Assembly: GCF_019317285.1 (NCBI RefSeq) | Contig: NZ_CP079218.1 | Location: 1,736,001-1,800,000, forward strand | From: Pedobacter sp. D749 | GTDB taxonomy: Bacteria > Bacteroidota > Bacteroidia > Sphingobacteriales > Sphingobacteriaceae | DNA: 64,000 nt | Reading direction: 5' to 3' | In this document: piece by piece, positions 22,854 through 32,097 of the stretch | Numbering within the stretch: position 1 is the first letter of the stretch | How the letters are laid out: the number at the start of each line of letters is the position of its first letter | Notes under the pieces: model-generated | Seen by the model: the letters and a program-made list of their open reading frames with translations, nothing else | The model's database searches: none | What the model was told of the DNA's origin: nothing | Position numbers and translations under genes: made by a program

Positions 22854-23042
22854 ATGGAAAGATCAGAAATTATATCTCTATTAGAGGTAATTAACCAACA
22901 GGTAAGTTCTTCAGTTTTAGGTGGCATGGAAGAAGAATATGAAGAGTTGGAAAGCATGGGGCTGATTAAAATTAACCGCGAATCGGTGCAATGGTCGTCT
23001 GCCATAACTCCTGCTGGGATTGCTTATTTAGGGCATGATTAG
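22854..23042 (+). CDS. Uncharacterised 62-residue protein
   Basis: Opens MERSEIISLLEVINQQVSSS and continues with an acidic EEEYEELESMGLIKI segment. It ends with a ...WSSAITPAGIAYLGH pattern reminiscent of the wing end of winged-helix or YjcQ-like proteins. It is short but has sensible codon use and is divergent from the membrane-protein gene. No family assignment is made. Confidence 0.55.
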   Translation: MERSEIISLLEVINQQVSSSVLGGMEEEYEELESMGLIKINRESVQWSSAITPAGIAYLGHD

Positions 23043-23144
23043 AGCAGATTGGAATGTTTTTTACCACAGAGAACGCAGAGTGAAAAGCGCGGAGACCACA
23101 AAGCTGACAGTGGCTGTCGATACTGGAAATAATCATCAATGAAT

Positions 23145-23213
23145 CGCCATTCCCAACTTGATTGGGAATCGTAATGCAAGTTCTTTAAGATTCCCGCCTG
23201 CGCGGGAATGACG
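23145..23213. repeat. GTCATTCCCAAC-family intergenic repeat
   Basis: Internal hairpins ATTCCCAACTTGATTGGGAAT and ATTCCCGCCTGCGCGGGAAT are joined by TAATGCAAGTTCTTTAA. The outer ends also pair. It is almost identical to 48475-48544. Confidence 0.75.
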
Positions 23214-23276
23214 AACGTGCTAATGGATTCTATCCTATGGTAGGGTAGTCGGAGACCATTTAAATAAATTAAATTC

Positions 23277-23331
23277 TTGACCATATAAGAAATATAAGGT
23301 CATGTAAGGTTACATGTTTTTGTATGGTTAA
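23277..23331. repeat. GACCATATAAG-family inverted repeat
   Basis: TTGACCATATAAG at the left is mirrored at the right by TGTATGGTTAA. Inside, ATAAGGTCATGTAAGGTTACATG also pairs. A related element lies at 57123-57194. Confidence 0.55.
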
Positions 23332-23621
23332 AATGATTTGGAATCTGTGTAATCATTCAATATCAAGATTATTTTAATTTGACTACTATTAGTGCCCAAT
23401 AGCCCTGATGGCAATGGAAATCCCATTTGGATGATTGTTGAATTGTCTGATTTAATGATTTTAACCAAAAGGATTGAAATGTACAGCAGGACTGAACCCT
23501 TGATAATGGTTACTGGTATTGTGCTTCAAAAAAATGACTGTCTATTGTAACGATTGATCTGAAGACCTCCTACCAGGATCTTTACGACTAAACTTTGACT
23601 AATTTATTGTTGGAATTCTGT

Positions 23622-23629
23622 TAAATTTG
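23622..23629 (+). promoter_or_regulatory. -7 promoter element of the HipA-like gene
   Basis: TAAATTTG, 35 bases upstream of the ATG at 23664. Confidence 0.5.
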
Positions 23630-23663
23630 CAGCAAGTTTAGAATTGTGCCCTAAATAAAATAA

Positions 23664-24476
23664 ATGGCTATTCTATCTGCAGATATGAACGATTTACAAC
23701 TTAGAACGGTAAATGTAACCAGATACGTTACACCTTTGCGCGAGGGTGGCTCTATGCCTGCCATTGCGGAGGCTGATGATAACTTTTTATATGTACTGAA
23801 ATTTAGAGGGGCAGGACAGGGTACCCGGGCTTTAATTGCCGAACTAATTGGTGGCGAAATTGCCCGTAATTTAGGTTTGCGCGTACCTGAGTTGGTTTTT
23901 GCCAATTTAGATGAAGCTTTTGGGAGAACAGAGCCTGATGAAGAAATTCAGGATCTGCTAAAAGCCAGTGTGGGTTTAAATTTGGCATTGCACTATTTAT
24001 CTGGTGCAATAACGTTCGACCCGACTGTAACTACTGTAGACGCTAAACTCGCCTCGCAGATTGTATGGCTTGATTGTTTTTTAACCAACATGGACCGTAC
24101 CTGCAGAAACACCAATATGTTGGTGTGGCATAAGGAACTTTGGCTAATTGACCATGGTGCTGCATTATATTTTCATCATTCCTGGCAAAATTGGGAAGAG
24201 CAGGCTATTAAACCTTTCTTTTTGTTAAAAGACCATGTATTGTTGCCATGGGCTACTGAACTGGAAAGTGTAAATGAAGAATTTAGTAAACGACTTAATG
24301 CTGAGAAGATCGAAGCGGTTATTAATTTAATTCCTGATGACTGGTTGGAAGGCGAAACGAACTTCGAAAGTAAGGCAGAGCACCGTAATGCCTATACGCA
24401 TTTTCTTACTACCCGATTAGCTCATTCAACTATATTTTTAAAAGAAGCACAGCATGCAAGGGAAATTCTTATTTGA
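23664..24476 (+). CDS. HipA-like kinase-fold protein
   Basis: A 270-residue protein with the HipA/PI-kinase-like fold. Visible are a glycine-rich loop (REGGS, 26-30), the ATP-binding lysine K46 in YVLKFRG, the catalytic D144xxxxN149 in NMDRTCRN and the metal-binding D163 in LIDHG. It lacks the N-terminal HipA domain and is much shorter than toxin HipA, and no HipB gene is present. Instead it overlaps a DUF3037 gene by 23 bases, a pairing I recall from many bacteria. It probably phosphorylates something, but the target is unknown. A second ATG lies at 23685. Confidence 0.82.
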   Translation: MAILSADMNDLQLRTVNVTRYVTPLREGGSMPAIAEADDNFLYVLKFRGAGQGTRALIAELIGGEIARNLGLRVPELVFANLDEAFGRTEPDEEIQDLLKASVGLNLALHYLSGAITFDPTVTTVDAKLASQIVWLDCFLTNMDRTCRNTNMLVWHKELWLIDHGAALYFHHSWQNWEEQAIKPFFLLKDHVLLPWATELESVNEEFSKRLNAEKIEAVINLIPDDWLEGETNFESKAEHRNAYTHFLTTRLAHSTIFLKEAQHAREILI

Positions 24477-24837
24477 GTATGCTGTGATTCGCGTAATGCC
24501 AAGGGTAGAACGTGAAGAGTTTATTAACGTGGGAATTATTTTGTTTTGCGCCAGGCAAAAATTTCTAAAAAGTGTTTTTTTTCTGGATGAGAAAAGAGTA
24601 AAGGCTTTTTCTGCAGAGATAGATTTAGAAGAGTTAAAAGAGAATTTATGTGCTTTTGAGAGAATAAGTACATCTGCGAAAGGATCAGGTCCCATCGGCC
24701 AATATGACCAGGCTTCCCGGTTCAGGTGGCTTACCGCAACCAGAAGTACGGTAGTGCAGTGCTCAAAAGTACACCCAGGCTTTTGCGATGATGCGGAAGA
24801 GACTTTATTGAGGTTGCACCAGGAGCTGGTTCTGTAG
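24454..24837 (+). CDS. DUF3037 family protein, partner of the HipA-like kinase
   Basis: A 127-residue protein recognised as DUF3037 by its opening (FEYAVIRVMPRVEREEFINVGIIL), the PIGQYDQASRFRWLTATRST centre and the acidic end DDAEETLLRLHQEL. Its function is unknown. It overlaps the kinase-fold gene by 23 bases in another frame, so the two are translated together and may form a complex, possibly antitoxin-like or a substrate. Its stop codon lies inside a perfect hairpin (24835-24856). Confidence 0.85.
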   Translation: MQGKFLFEYAVIRVMPRVEREEFINVGIILFCARQKFLKSVFFLDEKRVKAFSAEIDLEELKENLCAFERISTSAKGSGPIGQYDQASRFRWLTATRSTVVQCSKVHPGFCDDAEETLLRLHQELVL

Positions 24838-24856
24838 CGCCATGCGTATGGCGCTA
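24835..24856. repeat. Perfect palindrome over the DUF3037 stop codon
   Basis: TAGCGCCATG and its complement flank CG; the arms pair from end to end over 22 bases. No T-run follows, so it is a processing or repeat hairpin rather than a classical terminator. Confidence 0.55.
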
Positions 24857-24898
24857 AGCGTTTGAATTAACTTCATGAACAACTATTTTCTGTTCCTG

Positions 24899-24976
24899 AA
24901 CAATCTATCAATCTAACAATTAATCAGTTTACAATTGGCAGTTTTTAGTTAACAATCAAGCAATTCAACAATTAAA
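24899..24976. repeat. Heptanucleotide-periodic array
   Basis: Units such as CAATCTA, TCAATCT, AACAATT, AATCAGT, TTACAAT, TGGCAGT, TTTTAGT, TAACAAT, CAAGCAA, TTCAACA keep a 7-base phase over about 75 bases. It ends just before the helicase start. Confidence 0.6.
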
Positions 24977-25003
24977 GAGTTTCCACAATTAACACATCTA
25001 CCC

Positions 25004-26917
25004 TTGCCAAAAGAATATTTCAAAAAACTTCAGGATCTGCTCGATACCGAACGCAACGAAGATTTACAATCATACCTAAAACTTACTGAAAATACTTCGG
25101 CTGCCGATAGGAGGGCCCTGGGGCTGACCTGGTATCCTATTGCAATCAGGAATACAGAAATAGGCCGTGGCGATTATTTAACCGTTGAACTGGAAAGAAC
25201 TACCCATCAGGATTTTTCCCATCAGTTCCGTTTTGGTTCTGCTGTGGTATTATTTTCTAATCACGATGCTAAAGAAGATCGGATAGAGGGAATTATAACG
25301 CATCAAAGTGGTATCCGGATGAAAATCAGCTTCCGTGTTGATGAACTACCAGATTGGACCAGAGATGGCAAACTCGGCGTAGATCTACTTTTTGATAATA
25401 ACAGTTACGACGAAATGCAGAGCGCCCTTAAACAGGCTACACATCTGGCAGAAAATGAATCAGAAAATAAACTGATCCGCATTTTAACAGCAGGAGAAAA
25501 ACCATCATTTCAGGGAGAAGAGAAATTTATCATTCCCAATACACTAAACGACTCGCAGCAATTAGCGGTGAATAAAATTATAGCAGCCGATCATCTGGCT
25601 GTGGTTCATGGTCCGCCAGGTACCGGAAAGACAACGACGCTTGTTCATGCAATAAAATCTTTGATTAAACACAGCGATCAAAAAATCCTGGTGGTAGCGC
25701 CAAGTAATACCGCTGTTGATTTACTTACGGAGAAGTTAGCTGCTGAAGGGTTAAAAGTAATCCGTGTGGGCAACCCGGCAAGGGTTTCAGAAAGATTGCT
25801 TGCGGCAACTCTGGATCATCAAATGGCCGACCATCCGGAGATGAAAACCATTAAAGCTTTAAAAAAACAGGCCAGTGAATATAAAAACATGGCCCATAAA
25901 TACAAACGGAGTTTTGGTAAAGCAGAACGCGACCAGCGCAAAGCACTGTTTGATGAAGCACATAAAATTGGAAAAGAAGTAGAAAAAACAGAACAGTATA
26001 TTATGGATAATCTGTTTGCCAAAGCACAGATTATCACAGCCACATTGGTAGGCGCTAACCATTATACCGTTCGAAATTTGAAATATAATACAATTGTGAT
26101 TGATGAGGCTGGCCAGGCCTTAGAACCAGCTTGCTGGATACCAATTTTAAAGGCGCAAAAAGTAATATTGGCTGGAGACCATTTTCAACTTTCGCCAACT
26201 ATAAAATCTAATGAAGCAGCCAGAAATGGTTTAAGTAATACTTTATTAGAGAAAGCAGTAAATCTTCATCCAGAATCAGTTGTGTTGCTAAATGAACAAT
26301 ACAGGATGAATAAAGATATTATGGGTTATTCATCCCAGGTATTTTACAAAAATGCATTAAAAGCCCATCAGTCTGTTGCCGATCATTTATTATTTGCTGG
26401 CGATGAACCGATCCAGTTTATCGATACGGCAGGTTGTAGTTTCGACGAAAAGTTAGATGGAACCAGTACAACCAATCCTGATGAAGCTGCGTTTTTGGTT
26501 AAACATTTAACACACCTGGTTGGCAATTTATCTGCTATTTCTACAATAGATGCCTTTCCATCCATTGCAATTGTTTCGCCTTATAAACAGCAAGTTCAGA
26601 TTTTAAATTCCCTGGTTCAGGAACATGAAATTTTAATTCCATATCGACATAAAATTGCGGTAAATACCATTGATAGCTTTCAGGGGCAGGAGCGTGATGT
26701 GGTTTATATCAGCCTGACCAGGAGTAATGGCGATGGAAGTATCGGGTTTTTATCAGATACGAGGAGAATGAATGTGGCCATGACGAGGGCCAGGAAAAAG
26801 CTGGTTGTGATTGGCGATAGCGCTACCTTATCGAAATCTAATTTTTATGCGGAGTTTATCCAATATGCAGAAAAACTGAATGCCTACCACAGCGCCTGGG
26901 AATTTATAGACATTTAG
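25004..26917 (+). CDS. SF1 DNA/RNA helicase (IGHMBP2/UPF1-like, AAA_11-AAA_12)
   Basis: A 637-residue superfamily 1B-type helicase with a TTG start. The N-terminal beta-barrel-like region (1-170) precedes Walker A HGPPGTGKTT (202-211), an insertion with coiled-coil character (about 275-330), the DEAGQALEP motif II, GDHFQLSPT (motif III), NTIDSFQGQERDVVY and the arginine-bearing VAMTRARKKL. It matches the IGHMBP2-type family widespread in Bacteroidota; whether it acts on DNA or RNA is not known. It converges with topB with a 1-base gap. Confidence 0.9.
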   Translation: MPKEYFKKLQDLLDTERNEDLQSYLKLTENTSAADRRALGLTWYPIAIRNTEIGRGDYLTVELERTTHQDFSHQFRFGSAVVLFSNHDAKEDRIEGIITHQSGIRMKISFRVDELPDWTRDGKLGVDLLFDNNSYDEMQSALKQATHLAENESENKLIRILTAGEKPSFQGEEKFIIPNTLNDSQQLAVNKIIAADHLAVVHGPPGTGKTTTLVHAIKSLIKHSDQKILVVAPSNTAVDLLTEKLAAEGLKVIRVGNPARVSERLLAATLDHQMADHPEMKTIKALKKQASEYKNMAHKYKRSFGKAERDQRKALFDEAHKIGKEVEKTEQYIMDNLFAKAQIITATLVGANHYTVRNLKYNTIVIDEAGQALEPACWIPILKAQKVILAGDHFQLSPTIKSNEAARNGLSNTLLEKAVNLHPESVVLLNEQYRMNKDIMGYSSQVFYKNALKAHQSVADHLLFAGDEPIQFIDTAGCSFDEKLDGTSTTNPDEAAFLVKHLTHLVGNLSAISTIDAFPSIAIVSPYKQQVQILNSLVQEHEILIPYRHKIAVNTIDSFQGQERDVVYISLTRSNGDGSIGFLSDTRRMNVAMTRARKKLVVIGDSATLSKSNFYAEFIQYAEKLNAYHSAWEFIDI

Positions 26918-26918
26918 G

Positions 26919-28772
26919 CTAAACCTTTTCCAGTTTCTTTTCTTCTGCGAGTTTGCCCGATATACTTGCCCCTGCAATTAATAGTTCGTGCGTAATGGTT
27001 TTAGTGTATTCTGTAATTTCAGATTTAAAATCTTTTACTGATGAACCAGAACGGATTTCTTCCAGTCTTTTTTCCCATTGTCCGGTAAGTTCTGCCTGCG
27101 CAATCTGTTTATCTTTAACCACTTCGTAAACAGCCAAACCTTTATTGGTAGGTACGAGATTTCGCTTTTCCCTTGTAATATATTCTCTGGTAATTAACGT
27201 TTCTATAATGGAGGCACGTGTTGCCGGTGTACCTAAACCACTATCTTTCATGGCATAACGTAATTCTTCATCTTCAATCTCTTTGCCACAGGTTTCAAGC
27301 GCTTTTAATAACGAAGCCTCGTTATACATTGGCTTTGGTTTAGTCTGTTTTTCTAAAAGAGATTTTTCAGTAATAGGCAATTGTTCGCCAACAGCAACTT
27401 TTGGTAATGCTGCATTGTCTTCATCTTTTTTATCATCTTCAGGATCGTTAAAAACAGCCCGCCAGCCTGCAGAACGGATTACCGTTCCATTAGCCACAAA
27501 AGTAACTCCCGATTGAATGGTTATTTTGGTTAATTCTTTGATACATTCCTGGTGAAATGCCTCAATCATACGTCCAACAACCATATCGTATACCGCTTGT
27601 TTATCCGGACTCAATCCATAAGCCTGCTCGCCAGTCGGTAAAACAGCATGGTGATCGGTTACTTTTTTAGCGTTAACACTTCGTTTATTTAAAGCAATGG
27701 TTTGCAGAAACTGTGCTTGTTTTCCAAAATCAGCATGATCGGTGAATTTTGCAATCAGATCCGGAACGCCGGCAAAAACATCATCGCCAATATAGCGCGA
27801 TCCGGTACGCGGGTAAGAAACCAATTTGCTTTCATACAGGTTCTGCAAGATATTAAGTGTTTGATCAGCAGTATATCCTTTTTTCTTATTGGCTTCCTGC
27901 TGCAAACTGCTTAAGTCGTGCAGTAGTGGAGGGGGTTCTTTTCTTGGTTTAGCTTCTACAGCTGTAATGTTTCCACCTGTTGGAAAGCCAGAGGCCACAT
28001 CCTCTACAAGTGCAAATAACTTTTCTACCTCTTCCTTTTCCTTATAATTCGAGGTTGAGATAGCCTTAAAAACCTGTTCATCTTTAGCCAGTAAAATGCT
28101 GATTTGGTAATAGGTTTGAGGAACGAAATTTTTAATCTCTAAAAAACGGGCACAAATCATCGCGAGGGTAGGTGTTTGTACGCGACCCAGCGAAAGGACT
28201 GTTCTATTGCCTGCAGAAATACTTAGTGCCTGTGTAGCATTCATTCCCACAAGCCAATCCGATTCAGAGCGACAATGAGCCGAATTAAATAAAGTATCGT
28301 AATCTGTTCCGGGTTTTAAATTTCTGAATCCATCTTTTATCGCTTCATCTGTTTGCGAAGAGATCCAAAGGCGTTTAAATGGTTTTTTGCATTTCAGGTA
28401 ATAATAAATGTACCTGAAAATCAATTCACCCTCACGCCCCGCATCCGTTGCTACAATAATTTCGCTCGCCTCATCAAAAAGTTTTTTTATCGTATCTAAT
28501 TGTTTGCGAACGGCCGGATCTTCAACAAAACCATCTTTCGTTTTAATTTTCCTGACGGCCAGTTTGAACTTTTGTGGAAGCATAGGTAAATGTTGCTTCC
28601 TCCAGCCAATAAAACCATAATCCTGAGGAGGAGCCAATTGTAATAAATGCCCAAATGCCCAGGTAAAAGAATATCCTTTACCTTCAATGTATCCATCTTT
28701 TCTGGTGGTTGCTCCGAAAACTTTAGCAAGTTCACGACCAACAGAAGGCTTTTCTGCAATTACAATCTTCAT
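26919..28772 (-). CDS. topB: Type IA DNA topoisomerase (topoisomerase III-like)
   Basis: It relaxes and decatenates DNA through a 5'-phosphotyrosine intermediate. The 617 residues have the Toprim Glu/Asp in the N-terminus and VATDAGREGELIFR (107-120), the LSLGRVQTPTLAMI block (193-206) and the active-site Tyr320 in SYPRTGSRYI. The length and absence of zinc ribbons fit the TopB family rather than TopA. It is an isolated gene convergent with the helicase; RecQ, a frequent partner of Topo III, is encoded at 61.5 kb. Confidence 0.93.
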   Translation of the reverse strand: MKIVIAEKPSVGRELAKVFGATTRKDGYIEGKGYSFTWAFGHLLQLAPPQDYGFIGWRKQHLPMLPQKFKLAVRKIKTKDGFVEDPAVRKQLDTIKKLFDEASEIIVATDAGREGELIFRYIYYYLKCKKPFKRLWISSQTDEAIKDGFRNLKPGTDYDTLFNSAHCRSESDWLVGMNATQALSISAGNRTVLSLGRVQTPTLAMICARFLEIKNFVPQTYYQISILLAKDEQVFKAISTSNYKEKEEVEKLFALVEDVASGFPTGGNITAVEAKPRKEPPPLLHDLSSLQQEANKKKGYTADQTLNILQNLYESKLVSYPRTGSRYIGDDVFAGVPDLIAKFTDHADFGKQAQFLQTIALNKRSVNAKKVTDHHAVLPTGEQAYGLSPDKQAVYDMVVGRMIEAFHQECIKELTKITIQSGVTFVANGTVIRSAGWRAVFNDPEDDKKDEDNAALPKVAVGEQLPITEKSLLEKQTKPKPMYNEASLLKALETCGKEIEDEELRYAMKDSGLGTPATRASIIETLITREYITREKRNLVPTNKGLAVYEVVKDKQIAQAELTGQWEKRLEEIRSGSSVKDFKSEITEYTKTITHELLIAGASISGKLAEEKKLEKV

Positions 28773-28973
28773 GAATGGGCTTATCTTCTCAAGCGCAAAG
28801 ATGATTAAAATATTGGCAACAGATTAAAAAAATTACTCACAATGCCTTTTAATACTCATTTTAGTAAACAATTATCAGATAACTTTGTCCATCACTTGAA
28901 TCGTTAATTTTTATATCGGATTGATTAACAATTTAATAATATCACGATCTAACTGCTGCAATTATTTTAATGA

Positions 28974-29426
28974 ATGGATAAAATTTACGAACTGAAAGGA
29001 AATAAAATTAAAGTTGGACTCGAGCATCAGTTAATCCGTGTGTACAGCAATGCTCAACTTTGGGCTTATCTGGCGGGAAAAGCAGATGTAAGGCTTGAGC
29101 GGTTCGAGCTTTTGGTAAATACAATTAAAGCCGATTATGAACAGCATTTCGGTAAAAAACTTGTTATTTCTAACGCTTCGCTTATTGTAGAAATTCTGGT
29201 ACACGTGTACTGCGATTACCTGGGTTTATACTTTAACCGTATTGTACAAATAAGATGGATCCAGGATTTCGTTAAAAAACTGCTCAAGCGGGCCGAGGTT
29301 GTAGATTGTGGCGAAAAAGAGGTAGACAGCAACCGTTGGGTTTGGGATTTGCTTGCAGGCAGCAAATCACTTTTCATTAGCATCCTGCCGAAAAAACTAA
29401 ATGCCAAAAATATTAAGCACCATTAA
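28974..29426 (+). CDS. Uncharacterised 150-residue protein
   Basis: A basic, soluble protein of unknown family. It opens MDKIYELKGNKIKVGLEHQ, has a helical QLWAYLAGKADVRLERFELLV segment, a hydrophobic LIVEILVHVYCDYLGLYF stretch (about 69-86, amphipathic or a single membrane segment) and a lysine-rich end. The stop codon overlaps that of the convergent YkuD_2 gene (shared TTAA at 29423-29426). No function is proposed. Confidence 0.65.
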   Translation: MDKIYELKGNKIKVGLEHQLIRVYSNAQLWAYLAGKADVRLERFELLVNTIKADYEQHFGKKLVISNASLIVEILVHVYCDYLGLYFNRIVQIRWIQDFVKKLLKRAEVVDCGEKEVDSNRWVWDLLAGSKSLFISILPKKLNAKNIKHH

Positions 29427-30208
29427 TCCATTTGAGCTGCTAAAATCTGTTCCTGATTTAGTATAACACTTGCAGCAAGTGTTTCATTTAAAAATGATGA
29501 ATTGTATTGCTGGTCTGAATTATTGATAAACAGCACTGTCCGGTCTGAAATGGTATTGATGACCTGATCGGCGAGCTTGGCAGGAACAGCGGGGCAACCC
29601 TGGCTTCTGCCCAATCTACCCAATTCATCTATACTTTTCTGGCTTACATAACTTGCACCATGAACCACAATTGATCGTTCTCTGGCATTGCTGTTAAAAC
29701 CTTGATCCATGCCATCCAACTTGATCGAACGACCGTGTTTACCACTATAAATTTCACCGGTTAAATAGAAGCCTAAACTACTCTGGTTTGAGTTGATGTT
29801 ATTCGAGAAAGATGAAGGCTTATCGCCACCACTGTTTTGCCCATGAGCTACCCAGGTATTTAATACCAGTTTTTTGCTTGCAAGATCGATAATGTATAAA
29901 CGTTTTTTAGTGCTTTCCTGATCGAAATCAGCAATTGTTAAAATAGATTTAGCATGTAATAAACCAGAATACTTCATGTTATAAAACCCGGTTAATGCCT
30001 TTTCGAAAACCTGTTCATTTAATCCGGCAGAATCTAAATGAATTTGGTGGTATATATTTAAGATGTATTGATTGTACAGACTGTCTGCCGCTATATTTTT
30101 AATCGTATCTTGTTGTGTTTGGGGGCGATCTATCGCTTTCCAACTTGTTCCGACAATGCTCATGCCCACTAAAAAAATCGTAGCAATGTCCAGGATGTAT
30201 TTCTTCAT
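29423..30208 (-). CDS. YkuD_2-type murein L,D-transpeptidase-like protein
   Basis: A 261-residue exported protein with an N-terminal signal/anchor (4-24). The catalytic domain carries SIVVHGASYVS and the cysteine motif RSQGCPAVP, the His and Cys of the L,D-transpeptidase fold in its YkuD_2 (murein L,D-transpeptidase catalytic domain family) form. It probably acts on peptidoglycan stem peptides in the periplasm. It is a single gene; activity in this subfamily is inferred rather than shown. Confidence 0.86.
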   Translation of the reverse strand: MKKYILDIATIFLVGMSIVGTSWKAIDRPQTQQDTIKNIAADSLYNQYILNIYHQIHLDSAGLNEQVFEKALTGFYNMKYSGLLHAKSILTIADFDQESTKKRLYIIDLASKKLVLNTWVAHGQNSGGDKPSSFSNNINSNQSSLGFYLTGEIYSGKHGRSIKLDGMDQGFNSNARERSIVVHGASYVSQKSIDELGRLGRSQGCPAVPAKLADQVINTISDRTVLFINNSDQQYNSSFLNETLAASVILNQEQILAAQMD

Positions 30209-30419
30209 TCAGTATGGTTTAGTTTGATGTTGAGTTATTTATACGGTTGTTTTGCTTAAATGTTGCCCAAATCAATCTGTAGTGCTACAATTACATTTGG
30301 TTTTACATTCTCGTGACTTAAGGTATGAGCATATAGCTTTTAGGAATTTCAATTTAAATGCTGAAAATGAATATCGCTAACAATCGCTTTTATTTTGTGT
30401 TATGTATTAAACCTGTATT

Positions 30420-31868
30420 ATGAAAATTTTATTAACCGGAGCGAACGGTTATATTGGCACCAGACTAATCCCTTTATTGTTAGAAGAAAAGCATGAAATC
30501 GTTTGTATGGTTAGGGATAAGCGAAGGTTTGTTTCAGCTTCTGATTTAAGTGATCAGGTGACGGTTATTACAGGTGATTTACTGGATGCAGAAAGCTTAA
30601 ACGAAATTCCAAAGGATATTGATGCTGCATATTACCTGGTCCATTCCATGTCTTCAAGTCAAACAGGTTTTTCTGATATGGAGAAAGCTTCTTCCGAAAA
30701 CTTTTCGGCAGCCATACGAAAAACCAATTGCAGGCAGATTATTTATTTAACTGGCATTGCAAATGACGAACATCTATCTAAACATCTGGGATCAAGGTTA
30801 GCGGTAGAGGAAGAACTTAAATCATCAGGAAAAGCCTGCACCATTTTAAGAGCGGCTATTATTATCGGCTCTGGAAGTGCCTCATTTGAAATTATTAGAG
30901 ATTTAACTGAAAAAATTCCTTTCATGATTACGCCCAAATGGGTTGAAACGCTTTGTCAGCCGATTGGTATTCGCGATGTATTGGCTTATTTGGTAGGTGT
31001 TTTGCATCATGAGAAAGCATTTAATCAGACATTCGATATTGGCGGACCTGATGTGCTAACCTACAGGCAAATGCTTTTGGGCTATGCTAAAGAACGTGGG
31101 TTGAAACGATGGATCATTACTGTTCCGGTACTAACACCCCGACTATCTTCCTTATGGTTGAATATGATTACACCTGTACCTTATTCGTTAGCCCGTAGTT
31201 TGGTAGATAGCATGAAGAATGAAGTAATATGTAAAGATAACCGTATCCAGGAAGTTGTACCAATAAAATGTTTAAGTTATGCAGAAGCTTTGCACTTAGC
31301 TTTCGAAAAGATAGACCAGAATTCTATTGTTTCGAGTTGGAAAGATGCCCTGAACCGTGGTTATTTAAATTCTAATTTTATGGATCAGATTAAGGTGCCA
31401 CAAAATGGAACCTTAGAATATAAAGTGAAAATGCCATTCGAACGTAAAGCAGAAGAGGTATTTGAAAATATCTGGAGTATTGGAGGGAATAGGGGTTGGT
31501 ATTTCATGGATTGGTTGTGGCATTTGCGTGGCTTTTTAGATAAAATGTTTGGTGGGGTAGGTACCAGAAGAGGCAGGACCAGCAATACCGATTTACAGGC
31601 CGGTGATGTGCTCGATTTCTGGCGTGTATTGCTTGCCGATAAAAAGAGTAAAAGATTGTTACTGTATGCTGAAATGAAAGTGCCTGGTGAGGCATGGCTT
31701 GAATTAAAGCTGGTAGAGTTTCATGGAAAAGCTTTTTTATCACAAATCGCTACTTTCAGACCAAAGGGTTTATGGGGTAGAATGTATTGGTATGCCATGT
31801 GGCCATTCCATATTGTTTTATTTAAGGGGATGGCCAGGGAGATTACCACTTACAGGCCCGATAATTAA
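30420..31868 (+). CDS. NAD(P)-binding (NmrA-like) protein with C-terminal DUF2867 domain
   Basis: A 482-residue two-domain protein. Residues 1-270 are an atypical short-chain dehydrogenase fold starting with the dinucleotide loop LLTGANGYIGTRL (4-16) and containing the YYLVHSM and IYLTGIAN strands. Residues about 330-480 are the DUF2867 domain with WYFMDWLWHLRG and the GDVLDFWRVLLADK segment, which has a START-like fold. Family members are of unknown reaction. It is monocistronic, possibly followed by the small gene at 31906. Confidence 0.85.
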   Translation: MKILLTGANGYIGTRLIPLLLEEKHEIVCMVRDKRRFVSASDLSDQVTVITGDLLDAESLNEIPKDIDAAYYLVHSMSSSQTGFSDMEKASSENFSAAIRKTNCRQIIYLTGIANDEHLSKHLGSRLAVEEELKSSGKACTILRAAIIIGSGSASFEIIRDLTEKIPFMITPKWVETLCQPIGIRDVLAYLVGVLHHEKAFNQTFDIGGPDVLTYRQMLLGYAKERGLKRWIITVPVLTPRLSSLWLNMITPVPYSLARSLVDSMKNEVICKDNRIQEVVPIKCLSYAEALHLAFEKIDQNSIVSSWKDALNRGYLNSNFMDQIKVPQNGTLEYKVKMPFERKAEEVFENIWSIGGNRGWYFMDWLWHLRGFLDKMFGGVGTRRGRTSNTDLQAGDVLDFWRVLLADKKSKRLLLYAEMKVPGEAWLELKLVEFHGKAFLSQIATFRPKGLWGRMYWYAMWPFHIVLFKGMAREITTYRPDN

Positions 31869-31905
31869 ATCTATTTGCCTATTTTTGCTGCATAAAGAAT
31901 GTAAA

Positions 31906-32028
31906 ATGCCAAACGAAGAAAATGATTACTCTTTCTGGACCAAATACAAGAGATTTGCTTCAACAGAAATTTTGATGTACCTAATCATGATTATTGGTAT
32001 TGGCCTCGGGATTATTTTTTTAAGCTAA
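31906..32028 (+). CDS. Small single-pass membrane protein
   Basis: A 40-residue protein: a charged start (MPNEENDYSFWTKYKRFAS) followed by one membrane helix (about 22-40, ILMYLIMIIGIGLGIIFL). A longer frame from 31723 overlaps the DUF2867 gene in another phase and is not credible as a start. It has the look of a small membrane protein of the envelope; I do not recognise a family. Confidence 0.55.
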   Translation: MPNEENDYSFWTKYKRFASTEILMYLIMIIGIGLGIIFLS

Positions 32029-32097
32029 GGGCGCTTTATTTCCCACAGATTAAGCAGAAAAGAAGCGCAGATTTTTACTAATGATTAAAAAAGTGGT

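Larger units (their letters stand above)
23043..23621. other. Repeat-rich gap before the HipA-like gene
   Basis: It holds a fragment like the widespread ACCACAGAGAACGCAGAG repeat (about 23054-23100), the GTCATTCCC repeat (23145-23213) and the GACCATATAAG repeat (23277-23331). The remaining part (about 23340-23600) shows no credible coding frame. Confidence 0.6.

Noticed and set aside
23664-24837. Classical HipBA toxin-antitoxin module
   Set aside because: There is no HTH antitoxin gene, the kinase-like protein lacks the HipA N-terminal domain, and the partner is DUF3037.
24899-24976. Possible CRISPR-like array
   Set aside because: The repeats are 7-base degenerate units in continuous phase, with no spacers and no cas genes in the window.
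31723-32028. A longer start for the small membrane protein at 31906
   Set aside because: The extra 61 codons overlap the DUF2867 gene out of phase and lack protein character; the ATG at 31906 begins the sensible part.
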